DNA of 62,547 bases from Armatimonadota bacterium (GCA_026392115.1 JAPLCQ010000078.1:1-62547); one strand, 5' to 3'. Counted from the first letter of the stretch, positions 20,805 through 30,115 are shown. Translations and numbers: made by a program. The notes: generated by a model from the letters alone, not told the origin.

Positions 20805-21857
20805 ATGAGCGCCATGCCCATACGCGACCCACGCCCCGTTCGACAGGTCATTGACGAGGAGGGGGTCGCCGCCGCCATCGGCCTCAAGCACGTCGTGGGT
20901 GTCCTCTACACCTACCGGTGCACGCTGGCCTGCGCCCACTGCTGCTTCAACTGCTGCCCGGACCGCCCCGACCGCCACACGGCGCACGACGACGCCCTGG
21001 AGCACCTCCGCCAGATGCACGCCATCGACCGCGTGGTCCACATCGCCGGCGGCGAGGCCATGATGCATTGGGAGGCGCTCCGGCGCCTCTGCCGCGAGGC
21101 GGGCGAGCAGGGCGTGGCGCCCCACTTCATCGAGACCAATGCCACCTTCGCCTCGTCGCCGGGTCTGGCCAAGGAGCGGCTGGCAGAACTGCGCGACTGC
21201 GGCGTGGAGGGGCTGCTCATCAGCTCCGACCCCTACCACCAGGCGATGTGCCCGCCCGCCCACTTCGGCCATTGCCTGGAGTCCGCGCGCGAGGTCTTCG
21301 GCGAGCGCAACGTCATCGCGGGCGTGCCGTCGAAGGCCGCGGCGGACGAGAACGCCGCCATCGCGCGCGACCCCGCGCGACTGGCCGACTTCACGCGGCG
21401 CAACCCGCCGCTCCTCTCGGGCCGGGCGGGCGACGACCTCTACGGCATGTTCCCGGAGAAGCCGTTGGACCAACTCGTCGATGCCATGTGGCACGGTGGC
21501 GCGGGAGTGGCGCACTGCGCACAGGAGTTCCACCCGGAGACCGTCTGGGAGGTGCATATCGACCTCCACGGCAACATCCTCACCTGCTGCGGCATCATCC
21601 TGGGCCATACTCGGGAGATCAGCCTGCCGGACCTGATGGCGCGGGGCTTCCTGGGGCGCAGCGTCATTGTGGACGCGGTCTACCACACCGGCCCCATCGG
21701 CCTCCTGGGCCTTGCCGAGCGCCACGGCTACACGCCCCGCGGCGGCTACCCGCAGAAGTGCGGGCTCTGCTGGCAGGTGCGTCGATTCCTGCGTCCGCTC
21801 TACCCGGATGCCATCGGCCCGGCGGAAATCTACGAGGAGCCGAGGGTCAGGCCGTAG
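20805..21857 (+). CDS. Radical SAM enzyme with C-terminal Cys-rich region
   Basis: A 350-residue radical SAM protein. The [4Fe-4S] binding motif CX3CX2C appears as CTLACAHC near residue 44, immediately followed by further cysteines (CCFNCC). A GGEAM strand near residue 84 is the SAM-binding GGE motif. The C-terminus has CCGIILGH and KCGLCWQ, which could hold an auxiliary cluster as in SPASM/Twitch proteins. It follows the metallopeptidase by 20 bases in the same direction (SD AGAGAGGA) and its last 11 bases overlap the convergent ABC exporter. The partners suggest maturation or modification of a secreted product. I found no clear precursor peptide, so a RiPP role is only a guess. Confidence 0.8.
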   Translation: MSAMPIRDPRPVRQVIDEEGVAAAIGLKHVVGVLYTYRCTLACAHCCFNCCPDRPDRHTAHDDALEHLRQMHAIDRVVHIAGGEAMMHWEALRRLCREAGEQGVAPHFIETNATFASSPGLAKERLAELRDCGVEGLLISSDPYHQAMCPPAHFGHCLESAREVFGERNVIAGVPSKAAADENAAIARDPARLADFTRRNPPLLSGRAGDDLYGMFPEKPLDQLVDAMWHGGAGVAHCAQEFHPETVWEVHIDLHGNILTCCGIILGHTREISLPDLMARGFLGRSVIVDAVYHTGPIGLLGLAERHGYTPRGGYPQKCGLCWQVRRFLRPLYPDAIGPAEIYEEPRVRP

Positions 21858-23733
21858 CCGTCGCGGCTTGGGGCGTGTTGGCGTCGCGCTCTTCGTCTAC
21901 GGCCTCGCCGGCGTTGCCGGTGGTGAGCGCCCAGTACTCCCCGCGCAGGGCCATGAGCTCCGCGTGGTTGCCCCGCTCGCAGATGCGGCCCGCGCGGATA
22001 TAGAGGATTTGGTCGGCCTTGCGGATCGTGCTGAGCCGATGCGCGATGACGAAGCTGGTGCGCCCCTCCATCAGCCGCGCCATGGCCTGCTGGATGTGCT
22101 GCTCGGTGCGCGTATCCACGCTGCTGGTGGCCTCGTCGAGGATCAGCAACCGCGGGTCCGCCAGGATCGCCCGGGCGATGCTGATGAGCTGCCGCTGCCC
22201 CTGACTCAGGTTGGAGCCGCGCTCCGAGAGGTGCGTCTCGTAGCCGTGGGGCAGGCGCTCGATGAACCCGTGGGCGTTGGCCGCCTCGGCGGCGCGGACT
22301 ACATCGTCGTCGGTGGCGTCCAGGCGGCCGTAGCGGATGTTCTCACGCACGTCGCCGGCGAAGAGGTAGGGGTCCTGCAGCACCAGGGCCACCTGCCGCC
22401 GCAGCTCTGCCTTGGGTAGCTCGCGGATATCCCGACCGTCGATCAGGATGCGGCCCGTGTCCACGTCGTAGAAGCGGGTGAGCAGGTTGATGACGGTGGT
22501 CTTGCCCGCCCCGGTGGGGCCGATCAGGGCCACGGTCTCGCCCGGCTCGGCATGGAGGCTCACGTCCTTGAGTACGGGCGCGTCGGGCTCGTAGCCGAAG
22601 CAGACGTTGTCCAGTGTCACTTCGCCGCGCAGGGCCAACGGCTCGGAGCCGGGGGCGGCGTCCTCCTCGGGCTGCTCGTCCATCACCTCGAAGACGCGCT
22701 CGGCGGCGGCCAGGGCGCCCTGGATGCCGCCGTAGAGGTTGCCGATCTCCGCCAGCGGGCGGCCGAAGTAGCGGGCATAGGAGATGAAGCCGGCGATGGC
22801 GCCCACGGTGGCCGCGCCGCGCAGGGCCAGCAGGCCGCCAAGCCCGGCCACGACGGCCATGCAGATGTTGTTGGCGCCGTTCATGAAGGGCCCCATGTAC
22901 CCGGCGTACATCTGCGCGCCGATGGCCGCCTTGCGAAGCTCGGCGTTCCTGGCGTCGAACTCCTCCAGCGCGATCGACTGCCGGCGGTAGGCGATGACCG
23001 CCTTCTGGCCGCCCAGGGTCTCCTCGATGATCCCGTTGAGCGCGCCGAGGCTTCCTTGCTGCGCCCGCATGGCCTTGCCGATGCGGCTTCCGAGCCAGCG
23101 GCTGGTCACCAGCGTGCAGCCGACGACGGTGAGCATGGTGGCCAGGGCCAGCGGCGCGTTGATGCTCAGCATCATGGCCGCGGCGCCCACCATGCCCAGC
23201 ACCCCGGCCACGAGCCCGGTGACGCTGTCGGACATGACGCGGCTGATGGCTTCCACGTCGTTGGTCAGGCGGCTCATCAAGTCGCCGTGCGACTTCGTGT
23301 CGAAGTACCGAACCGGAAGGCGTTGCATGGCGGCGAAGAGGTCGCTCCGCACGGCCTGGAAGGTGCGCTGCGCCACGCCGGCCATGATGAGGCCCTGCAC
23401 CCACGTGAGCGCCGAGCCCGACACATAGGCCGCCAGCATCATCAGCATGGTCCGCGACAGGGCGGTCAGGTCGCGCGGGATGATGCACCGGTCGATGGCG
23501 CGGGTCATCAGGAACGGACCCAGCAGGCCCAGGAAGGTGGTTGCAATGGCCAGAAGCGACGCGATGACGAGCGGCGCCTGCTGTCCGCGGACATATCCCC
23601 AGAGGCGCAGCACGGCTCCGCGGGCGTCCTTGGCGCGGCCGCCGGGACCCGTTCCATGGCCCGGACCGTGGCGGCCGAAGATGGGCGGGGCCGCTTCGGG
23701 CCTCTGCGCCGCGGGTCGACTAGGCGGAGGCAT
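21847..23733 (-). CDS. Heterodimeric ABC exporter, consensus-site subunit
   Basis: A 628-residue half-transporter: N-terminal tail, six transmembrane helices in residues about 55-330, then a nucleotide-binding domain. It has Walker A GPTGAGKT, signature LSQGQ and a canonical Walker B LLILDEATSSVD with the catalytic Glu, then the H-loop AHRLST. The family member with an extended N-terminus and LSQGQ signature matches the TM288-type subunit of heterodimeric exporters. The gene overlaps the upstream subunit gene by 14 bases, so the two are coupled. Its stop overlaps the radical SAM gene on the other strand. Substrate is unknown; related exporters carry drugs, lipids or peptides. Confidence 0.88.
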   Translation of the reverse strand: MPPPSRPAAQRPEAAPPIFGRHGPGHGTGPGGRAKDARGAVLRLWGYVRGQQAPLVIASLLAIATTFLGLLGPFLMTRAIDRCIIPRDLTALSRTMLMMLAAYVSGSALTWVQGLIMAGVAQRTFQAVRSDLFAAMQRLPVRYFDTKSHGDLMSRLTNDVEAISRVMSDSVTGLVAGVLGMVGAAAMMLSINAPLALATMLTVVGCTLVTSRWLGSRIGKAMRAQQGSLGALNGIIEETLGGQKAVIAYRRQSIALEEFDARNAELRKAAIGAQMYAGYMGPFMNGANNICMAVVAGLGGLLALRGAATVGAIAGFISYARYFGRPLAEIGNLYGGIQGALAAAERVFEVMDEQPEEDAAPGSEPLALRGEVTLDNVCFGYEPDAPVLKDVSLHAEPGETVALIGPTGAGKTTVINLLTRFYDVDTGRILIDGRDIRELPKAELRRQVALVLQDPYLFAGDVRENIRYGRLDATDDDVVRAAEAANAHGFIERLPHGYETHLSERGSNLSQGQRQLISIARAILADPRLLILDEATSSVDTRTEQHIQQAMARLMEGRTSFVIAHRLSTIRKADQILYIRAGRICERGNHAELMALRGEYWALTTGNAGEAVDEERDANTPQAATATA

Positions 23734-25471
23734 CGGCGTGTACCCCCGGCTCCATCTGCGACTCGAAGATCTCGCGGTAGATCGAGCTCGTCCGCAGCAA
23801 CTCCGCGTGAGATCCCTGGGCCACGAGCCGCCCCTCGTCCAGCACGATCACGCGGTCGGCGCCCATGGCGGAGCTGACGCGCTGGGCCACGATGAGCCGC
23901 GACTGCCCCCCGGCGGTTGCGGCCAGGTTCTGGCGAATGCGGCCCTCGGTGCGCACGTCCACGGCGCTGGTGCTGTCGTCCATGATGAGCAGCGCCGGTC
24001 GCACCAGCAGCGCCCGGGCTATGGCGATGCGCTGTTTCTGGCCGCCGGAGAGGTTCACGCCGCGTTGGCCGACCACCGTATCGTAGCCTTCGGCTAGGCC
24101 GCGGATGAAGCCGTCGGCCTCGGCCGCGCGGGCGGCTTCCTCCACCTCTGCGTCGGTGGCGTCGGGACGGCCATAGCGGATGTTGTCGCGCACGGTGCCG
24201 CTGAAGAGGATCGTCTCTTGCAGCGCCACCACTACCGCGCGGCGCAGGAGGTCGGGGTCGATCCGCCGCACGTCCACGCCGTCCAGCGTCACGCGCCCGG
24301 CCGTCACGTCGTAGAACCGCGGAGCCAGGCCCACTAGAGAGGACTTGCCGGAGCCCGTAGCGCCCAGCACGGCCACTGTCTCGCCGGGATCCACGACGAA
24401 GCTCAGGTCGGAGAGGGCGGGCCGGTTCTCCTCGCCGTCGTAGGCGAAGCTTACGTTCTCGAAGGCCAGCCGTCCGCGCAGGGCCTCGGGCGCCTCGGGC
24501 GCCTCCGGCGGGGTCACGCGGGGCACGCTGTCGAACACCTCGTTCAGCCGCTTGGCGCTGGCCTCGGACCGACTGAGCATCATGATCAGCATACTCACGA
24601 TCATGAGTGACATGAGCGTCTGAACCATGTAGTTCACGAAGGCGACGATGCGGCCGACCTCCAGCCCGTGGTGTACCGACCAGTAACCGCCGAGCCATAG
24701 CACGGAGACGACGCCCAGGTTCAGGAAGAGCATCATCAGCGGCATGGTGGCGGCGCCGATCCGGGCCACTGTGATGTTGGTGATCACGAGGTCCTCGTTC
24801 GCGCGGCCGAACCGCTGGCCCTCGTGGTCAGCCCGGGCGAAGGCCTTCACCACTCGCACGCCGGCCAGGTTCTCCTGCAGCACGGTGTTCAGCGCATCCA
24901 GCCGCGCCTGCACCAGGCCGTAGAGCGGGTAACTCTTGCGAATAATGAGCGCCAGCGTCACGGCCACCAGCGGGGTCAACGGCAGGAAAAGCGTCGCGAG
25001 CTTTGGGCTGGTGACGACGGCCATGGTGAGGCTCCCTACCAGCAGCAACGGAACGCGCACCATGAAGCGGAGCATGGCCATCACCAGGTTCTGAACCTGG
25101 GTCACGTCGTTGGTGAGGCGGGTGATGAGCGCGCCGGTCTCCAGCGTGTCGAGGTTGGCGAAGGAGAGCGTCTGCACCTTGGCGAACAGCGCCCGGCGCA
25201 GGTCGGCGGCGTATCCCTCGGAGACCCAGACCGCGAATACTGTGCATAGCACGCCGCCCAAGATGCCCATCAGAGCCACGCCCAGCATGGCCAGCCCCGT
25301 GTGGACGACGAGCGCCTGGTCATGCCGGCCGATGCCCTGGTCGATGATGCTCTGGATGAGCCGCGGCTGGAGCACGTCCATGGCGACTTCCAGCACCATG
25401 CAGAGCGGCGCCAGGATGGCCCACGTGCGGTAGGGTCGCAGGAAGGTGTTAAGTCTTCGGAATGCTCTCAT
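23720..25471 (-). CDS. Heterodimeric ABC exporter, degenerate-site subunit
   Basis: A 583-residue half-transporter with six transmembrane segments (residues about 15-300) and a nucleotide-binding domain. Walker A reads GATGSGKS and the signature LSGGQ. Walker B reads LLIMDDSTSAVD, with Asp where the catalytic Glu should be. This is the hallmark of the TM287-type subunit, whose ATP site does not hydrolyse efficiently, and pairs with the following subunit, which has a normal Glu and an LSQGQ signature. The start at ATG 25471 opens with MRAFRRLNTFLRPYR, a usual elbow-helix sequence. It is the first gene of a two-gene operon, divergent from the flavin reductase-like gene. Confidence 0.88.
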   Translation of the reverse strand: MRAFRRLNTFLRPYRTWAILAPLCMVLEVAMDVLQPRLIQSIIDQGIGRHDQALVVHTGLAMLGVALMGILGGVLCTVFAVWVSEGYAADLRRALFAKVQTLSFANLDTLETGALITRLTNDVTQVQNLVMAMLRFMVRVPLLLVGSLTMAVVTSPKLATLFLPLTPLVAVTLALIIRKSYPLYGLVQARLDALNTVLQENLAGVRVVKAFARADHEGQRFGRANEDLVITNITVARIGAATMPLMMLFLNLGVVSVLWLGGYWSVHHGLEVGRIVAFVNYMVQTLMSLMIVSMLIMMLSRSEASAKRLNEVFDSVPRVTPPEAPEAPEALRGRLAFENVSFAYDGEENRPALSDLSFVVDPGETVAVLGATGSGKSSLVGLAPRFYDVTAGRVTLDGVDVRRIDPDLLRRAVVVALQETILFSGTVRDNIRYGRPDATDAEVEEAARAAEADGFIRGLAEGYDTVVGQRGVNLSGGQKQRIAIARALLVRPALLIMDDSTSAVDVRTEGRIRQNLAATAGGQSRLIVAQRVSSAMGADRVIVLDEGRLVAQGSHAELLRTSSIYREIFESQMEPGVHADASA

Positions 25472-25610
25472 AGATGAAGGCGCGGCTCAGCCCTGTCCGG
25501 CGAGGCGCGGGCGCACCCTAAGTATGGCCCCAACGCGCCCCAACGCACCCTATCAACCGGCGGCGCGACCGACTCAGTAAGGTGTAATCCCGGCAAGGAG
25601 ACCCACGCGC

Positions 25611-26114
25611 ATGACCCGCCTACAGCCCCGCCAGCTCGTCGAGAACCCCTTCAGCCTGCTGGCCGACGACTGGATGCTGGTGACGGCGGGCTCCCCATCC
25701 GACCACAACACCATGACGGCCAGCTGGGGCGGAGTGGGCCACATGTGGGGCAAGGACGTCTGCTGGTGTGTGGTCCGGCCCACCCGCTGTACGTTCGACT
25801 ACATGGAGCGGAGCCGGTTCCACACGCTGTGCTTCCTCAATGAGGACCACCGCGGCGCCCTGAACTTCTGCGGAACGCGCTCCGGCCGCGACACCCCCTC
25901 GAAGTCGGCGGCCGCCGGCCTCACGGCCATGGAAGGCCCCGAGCCCGGCAGCACCATCTTCCGCGAAGCGCGCATGTCCATCGTGTGCCGCAAGATCTAC
26001 ACGCAGGATTTGGACCCGGCCCGCTTCCTCGACCCCACGCTCCAGACCTTCTACCCGCATCAGGACTACCATCGGATGTACATGGGCGAGATCGTCGCCA
26101 TCCTGCAGCAATAG
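25611..26114 (+). CDS. Flavin reductase-like FMN-binding split-barrel protein
   Basis: A 167-residue cytoplasmic protein of the flavin reductase family. The pattern NPFSLLADDWMLVTAG... NTMTASWGGVGHMWGKDVCWCVVRP matches the substrate loop and the FMN phosphate-contacting strand, and RFHTLCFLNEDHRGALNFCG is the typical second half of the barrel. It would bind FMN and reduce it, or act as an electron shuttle, with NAD(P)H. Its partner oxygenase is not nearby. AAGGAG upstream of ATG 25611 is about 11 bases away, somewhat long. The gene is alone between the divergent ABC exporter and the vapBC-like locus. Confidence 0.8.
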   Translation: MTRLQPRQLVENPFSLLADDWMLVTAGSPSDHNTMTASWGGVGHMWGKDVCWCVVRPTRCTFDYMERSRFHTLCFLNEDHRGALNFCGTRSGRDTPSKSAAAGLTAMEGPEPGSTIFREARMSIVCRKIYTQDLDPARFLDPTLQTFYPHQDYHRMYMGEIVAILQQ

Positions 26115-26165
26115 GGGAGTGCCGGCGCGGCGCGAGGCTCGAAACCGCGCTCCCAGGCGTTCCGA

Positions 26166-26194
26166 GTGACCTGAGCGCACGGGCGCTGTATAAT
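26166..26194 (+). promoter_or_regulatory. Promoter of the first vapB-like gene (GTGACC - 17 - TATAAT)
   Basis: A perfect TATAAT (26189-26194) lies 17 bases after GTGACC (26166-26171) and 31 bases before the ATG at 26226, with AGGAGG at 26213-26218. This is one of the clearest sigma-70-type promoters in the window. Confidence 0.6.
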
Positions 26195-26225
26195 CTGGTG
26201 CAGGAGTGATCGAGGAGGCAAGCGT

Positions 26226-26504
26226 ATGGCTGTTACGATCGATGTCCCGCCCCAGGTTGAAGCCAATCTGCGCCGCGCCGCCGCTGAGGCGGGGGAGAGC
26301 CTTGCGGGCTATCTCCAACAGATCGCCGAGCGCGAGGCGAACGCGAAGCCGGTGGCGGTCCCTTCGCTGGCACAGATGCTGGCAGGCCGCATCGGCATCA
26401 TCGACAGCGCCGCGAACACCGACGGCAAGCCTTCCAGGCTGTCCGAGGACAAGTCGGCTTTCAGCAGCTACCTTGAGCGCCGGCATCGGGAGGGGTCCTT
26501 GTGA
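26226..26504 (+). CDS. VapB-like antitoxin
   Basis: A 92-residue protein with a short basic-to-acidic profile: MAVTIDVPPQVEANLRRAAAEAGESLAGYL resembles the beta-strand and first helices of an RHH-type antitoxin, followed by an acidic/flexible tail that would wrap the toxin. Its TGA overlaps the GTG of the next frame (GTGA), the usual arrangement of antitoxin and toxin. It is preceded by a good promoter and SD. The toxin beside it is truncated, so this is an orphan antitoxin. Its likely ability to bind DNA and repress its own promoter may persist. Confidence 0.65.
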   Translation: MAVTIDVPPQVEANLRRAAAEAGESLAGYLQQIAEREANAKPVAVPSLAQMLAGRIGIIDSAANTDGKPSRLSEDKSAFSSYLERRHREGSL

Positions 26505-26617
26505 CCCTATGTGACACGGGTCCGCTTGTTGCACTGCTCGACCGGAACGACATCAGGCACGCCCGAACGCGGGCGGGAGAGGCGTTCGAGCCCGTACCCG
26601 CTGCCGTGTCATCCTGA
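26501..26617 (+). pseudogene. Truncated PIN-domain toxin (VapC remnant)
   Basis: The frame begins at GTG 26501 inside the antitoxin stop. Its first 38 codons, before a TGA at 26615, read like the start of a PIN ribonuclease: VTLCDTGPLVALLDRND, with the first catalytic Asp in DTGPLVALL. PIN toxins run about 130 residues, so three-quarters is missing, including the other acidic catalytic residues. I see no continuing PIN similarity in the 189 bases before the next gene. It is a decayed toxin. Confidence 0.75.
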
Positions 26618-26806
26618 CATCCGTTCGCCCCATGCCCTCGGGCAGGAGAGTGGCGACGGAGCCCGGTCGAAGGCGCGGGTCGCCGCCTCATCCCCTGCAG
26701 AGCATCCAGCAACGCACGCAACACGACCGTCGTCTCAACCGACCCGCAGAGCCCCCCGTGCGGGTCGATCGCAACACCGGCTTGCCCGCGCCGCGCCGCT
26801 TTCGCC

Positions 26807-29800
26807 CTACGGCACCACGCTCAAGAGCGCCCAGGCGCCGCTGGCCTGGTAGGTGGCGTCACCGCCGAACGTCGCCGTCATGCCGTAGTCGCCCGGCGCC
26901 ATGGAGGGCGGCGCGGTGTAGAGCAGCGAGGCCCGGCCGCCGGCGTCGGTCGCCTCGCTCCCCAGTGCGGTGCCGTTGAGTTTGTAGCCGACGGTCTTGC
27001 CGGGCAGCCAGACGTAGTCCGGTAGACGCCGCAGATAGGAGCGTAGATAGGCCGCGCCGCCCTGCTTGATGGAGCGTGACGGGAACCAGAGATAGGCCGG
27101 CGCCCGGCTCACCTGGAGCGCGCCCTGCCCGGACGAAGCCAGATAGCCGCCGTTGCCCGCCCACCGCGCCTCCAGGTCGTGCCGCCCGACGGCAAGCGAG
27201 CCCGCGACCGTGTACTCCAGCATCGCGCGGCCCTGGTAGTTGGTGGTCGCCGCACCCACTTCGCTGCCGTCGACGTGGAAGGTTACGACCTTGTACTCCA
27301 CCGGCAGCTCGTCGTCGCGGCGCAGATAGGCCTTCAGCAGCACGCTGTCGGCGAGCTCGCAGGCGCGATCGGGTACCGTCAGGGTGGTGCCTACGACCGG
27401 CGCCGTTACCAGCAGCGCCGTGGCGACGCTGGGCTCGTATTGCGGCGCACCGGCGAACGCGGCCTCGATGGGCTGCGGCCCGCTCGCCTCGCTGACGATC
27501 CACTCCAGAACAGCCATGCCGTCCGCGCCCGCAGTCGCCGAGCCCACCCGCGTTCCGGCTACGGCGAACGTGACCGTACGCCCCGCGAGCCAGGCGTTGT
27601 CGGTGAGCCGCTTGAGCCATGCCTTGAGGAGTACCGGCTCCGAGATGACGGCGTAGCGGTCGACCGTGTACGCGAACGTCGGCGCCGGCGTGACGGTGAG
27701 AGTGGCGGCGCCCTCCGCCTGCGTGTAGTCGGCGTCCCCCGGGAATCGCGCACGCACCGGCAGGGCTCCCATACCGATGGTGTCCGTCACCGTGAACGGC
27801 AGGGCCGCAACGCCCTGCTCGTCGGTGACCATGGAGCCGACCGCGGTGGATGCCACCGTGAACGCCAGCTTGCGCCCGGCCACGGGCCACCCCGCCGCCG
27901 TGGTGGCGAACCGGGCCTCCAGCGCTGTCGATGAGCCGGGCCGTCCCGCGGCATCCCTCAGCGTAAGCGTCGACGGCATGGGGTCGGTTGGGCGCAGCTT
28001 GGCGGCGTAGAGCTCGTATCCGCCGCGGCCGACCGGTTGCGGGGCGCCGGGGCTGGTTATGACATCGGTGGATGCGGTGCACCCCGCCACGTAGATGGCG
28101 CCGACCCCGTCAACGTCCACCACGAAGCCCCATTCGTCGTTCGATCCGCCCAGGTACGTGCCATTCTGAAGGGCGTCCCCCCGCGGCGTCAGGACCGCCA
28201 GGAACCCGTCGTAGTGGCCGCCGGGCGTTCGAACCGCGCCTCCGGGAGCAGGGAAATCCGGCGAGAGCGTATAGCCCACCACAAAGGCCTTGCCGTCGGA
28301 ACCCACCGCGATGCCGGTCGCCTGTTCCGTGTCGGACCCGCCCAGATAGGTCCCGTAGACGGTGCTTCCGTGTGCGTCGTACTTCTGGACGAAGGCGTCG
28401 AAGACCCCGCCCTGGAACGTGGTGTAGGCGCCGTCGCCGATGCCGAACGTCTGGTTCACCGCGTATCCGGCAAGATAGACGGCCCCGGCCGCATCGATGG
28501 CGACCGCCTTGCCGTAGGCCGCGTCACGCCCTCCGAGGGAGCGCTGCACCAGCACGGTCGAGCCCGCCGGATCGAGCTTGACCGCATAGGCGTACATGCG
28601 GCTGCTGAGCGTGTCCCATTCGTGCGCCGTGCCGGCCACCGCGGCACTGCCGCCCGCGTCCACGCAGATCGCGGAAAGCCACTGTTCCGTGTACTTGGTC
28701 AGGTAGGTGGAGTAGGCGAGGGCGGAGCCCTGCGGGTTCAGCTTGCAGGCGTAGGTTTCGCCGCCGCCGACCGCCCATGACGTGCGGTAGGAGCCCGCGA
28801 CGGTCGGGAAGTCACGCGAGTAGGTGTTGCCCGCGGTGTAGGCGCAGCCCTCCGCATCGACCGCGACGCCGACCGCGTCGTCATCGCCTCCGCCGCCAAT
28901 ATAGGTGCCGTAGAGCACCGCGTCGCCGCTCGCGCTGAGCTTCCCGACGAAGGCGTCGTCGGCGCTGGTGGAGTTGCCCCGGTTCAGCTGCGTATAGGCG
29001 CCGCCGGGCGTCGGCAGGTTGGGCGAATCGGTGGTCGCCGTGAAGTAGACGCTGCCGTCCTGGCCGAGAGCCACTCCTGCGGCAGTGTCCGTTCCGCTTC
29101 CGCCGAAGTAGGTGCCGTAGACCTGTGCCGTGCCGGCGGCATTCAAGCGCGCTATGAAGAGATCGCAGGTTCCGCCCGGCTGCGTCGTCGCGTAGCCGCC
29201 CGGTGTCGGGAAGTCCGGCGACCACGTGGTCCCGACGATGACCGCCGAACCCGAGGCGTCGGCCCGGATGCCCTTGGGCTCATCAGTGGTTCTACCGCCC
29301 AGGTAGGTGGCGTACTCGGTGATCAGCACCGGGTCCACGACCAGCGGCCGCGCGGCGTCATAGTGCGCAACCCGTATGCCGACCTCGTCCGGTCGGAGGG
29401 TGTATCCGCAGGCCACCTGAACCCGCTTACCGCCGATCTGCTGGTAGGCGTAGGGGCGCTTGATGCGGATGTCGCCGGCCTCGGTGTTGGCGATGAGGTC
29501 GCCGTTGGATGCCGGCGCCAGTTTGCGTGCGCCGCTGAAGGCGAGGCGTATGCGGCCGGGATCGGATCCGGGCTTCACCACGAAGTCGTACTCCAAGCCT
29601 CCGGCCGCCCCGCCGCCGTAGTAGACCAGGTCGATGCCGGGGTAGACACCGGCCATCTTCACGCGGGCGAAGGTGGGCACGCGGGTGCGCCACTGCTTTG
29701 GATCGTTGCCGATGAAGTAGTTCACCACGCCCGGTTGCCGTTGCAGTCCCATGGCCGAGGCGGCGCCGGCCGAACCGGCCAGCTTCATGCGCAGCACGGC

Positions 29801-30115
29801 GGGGCGGCTTGGAGCGGGCGGCTCGGACATACCGGGCGTGGGCGGACCCAAGCGCGGTGCAGCCTTCCCGGACGCCCGCGGAGCCCTGACCGAGAGCGAG
29901 AGCACGGCTTCGCGGTCGGTGAGGAAGAGCGTTCCGCCGCCTGTGCGGGCAAGGAAGCGTACGCGATGGTCGTAGCGGCCGGTGTTCTGCTCGAACGTGA
30001 TCGGTATGCGGCCGTACCCGGCGACGGGCCCCACAGGCGCGGGCCGGACTTGCCCCGGCGCGGCGGGCCCGGCGGCAACGCAGAGGACGGCACAGGTGAT
30101 GAACCGGTGGAACAT
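26807..30115 (-). CDS. Large secreted protein: SBBP propeller repeats and four Ig-like repeats
   Basis: A 1102-residue protein with a signal peptide (MFHRFITCAVLCVAAGPAAPG). GGGAGGGG precedes the ATG at 30115. Residues about 30-270 form the N-terminal domain that accompanies SBBP repeats (FEQNTGRYDHRVRF, YPGIDLVYYG). Residues about 270-735 carry repeated SBBP-like units (YGTYLGG, TDSPNLPTPGG, DFPTVAGSY, AVDAEGCAYTAG), each a beta-propeller blade. Residues about 740-1102 comprise four Ig-like repeats of 90-100 residues with recurrent phrasing (GRTVTFAVAGT.VGS, AGADG.A.LE, FGGDATY). It is probably an extracellular or cell-surface protein with adhesive or structural function. No enzyme motif is visible. 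Confidence 0.85.
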   Translation of the reverse strand: MFHRFITCAVLCVAAGPAAPGQVRPAPVGPVAGYGRIPITFEQNTGRYDHRVRFLARTGGGTLFLTDREAVLSLSVRAPRASGKAAPRLGPPTPGMSEPPAPSRPAVLRMKLAGSAGAASAMGLQRQPGVVNYFIGNDPKQWRTRVPTFARVKMAGVYPGIDLVYYGGGAAGGLEYDFVVKPGSDPGRIRLAFSGARKLAPASNGDLIANTEAGDIRIKRPYAYQQIGGKRVQVACGYTLRPDEVGIRVAHYDAARPLVVDPVLITEYATYLGGRTTDEPKGIRADASGSAVIVGTTWSPDFPTPGGYATTQPGGTCDLFIARLNAAGTAQVYGTYFGGSGTDTAAGVALGQDGSVYFTATTDSPNLPTPGGAYTQLNRGNSTSADDAFVGKLSASGDAVLYGTYIGGGGDDDAVGVAVDAEGCAYTAGNTYSRDFPTVAGSYRTSWAVGGGETYACKLNPQGSALAYSTYLTKYTEQWLSAICVDAGGSAAVAGTAHEWDTLSSRMYAYAVKLDPAGSTVLVQRSLGGRDAAYGKAVAIDAAGAVYLAGYAVNQTFGIGDGAYTTFQGGVFDAFVQKYDAHGSTVYGTYLGGSDTEQATGIAVGSDGKAFVVGYTLSPDFPAPGGAVRTPGGHYDGFLAVLTPRGDALQNGTYLGGSNDEWGFVVDVDGVGAIYVAGCTASTDVITSPGAPQPVGRGGYELYAAKLRPTDPMPSTLTLRDAAGRPGSSTALEARFATTAAGWPVAGRKLAFTVASTAVGSMVTDEQGVAALPFTVTDTIGMGALPVRARFPGDADYTQAEGAATLTVTPAPTFAYTVDRYAVISEPVLLKAWLKRLTDNAWLAGRTVTFAVAGTRVGSATAGADGMAVLEWIVSEASGPQPIEAAFAGAPQYEPSVATALLVTAPVVGTTLTVPDRACELADSVLLKAYLRRDDELPVEYKVVTFHVDGSEVGAATTNYQGRAMLEYTVAGSLAVGRHDLEARWAGNGGYLASSGQGALQVSRAPAYLWFPSRSIKQGGAAYLRSYLRRLPDYVWLPGKTVGYKLNGTALGSEATDAGGRASLLYTAPPSMAPGDYGMTATFGGDATYQASGAWALLSVVP

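Noticed and set aside
20805-21857. RiPP cluster with precursor peptide
   Set aside because: Radical SAM, protease and exporter are all present, but no short peptide frame with an SD stands in the small gaps, so no RiPP call is made.
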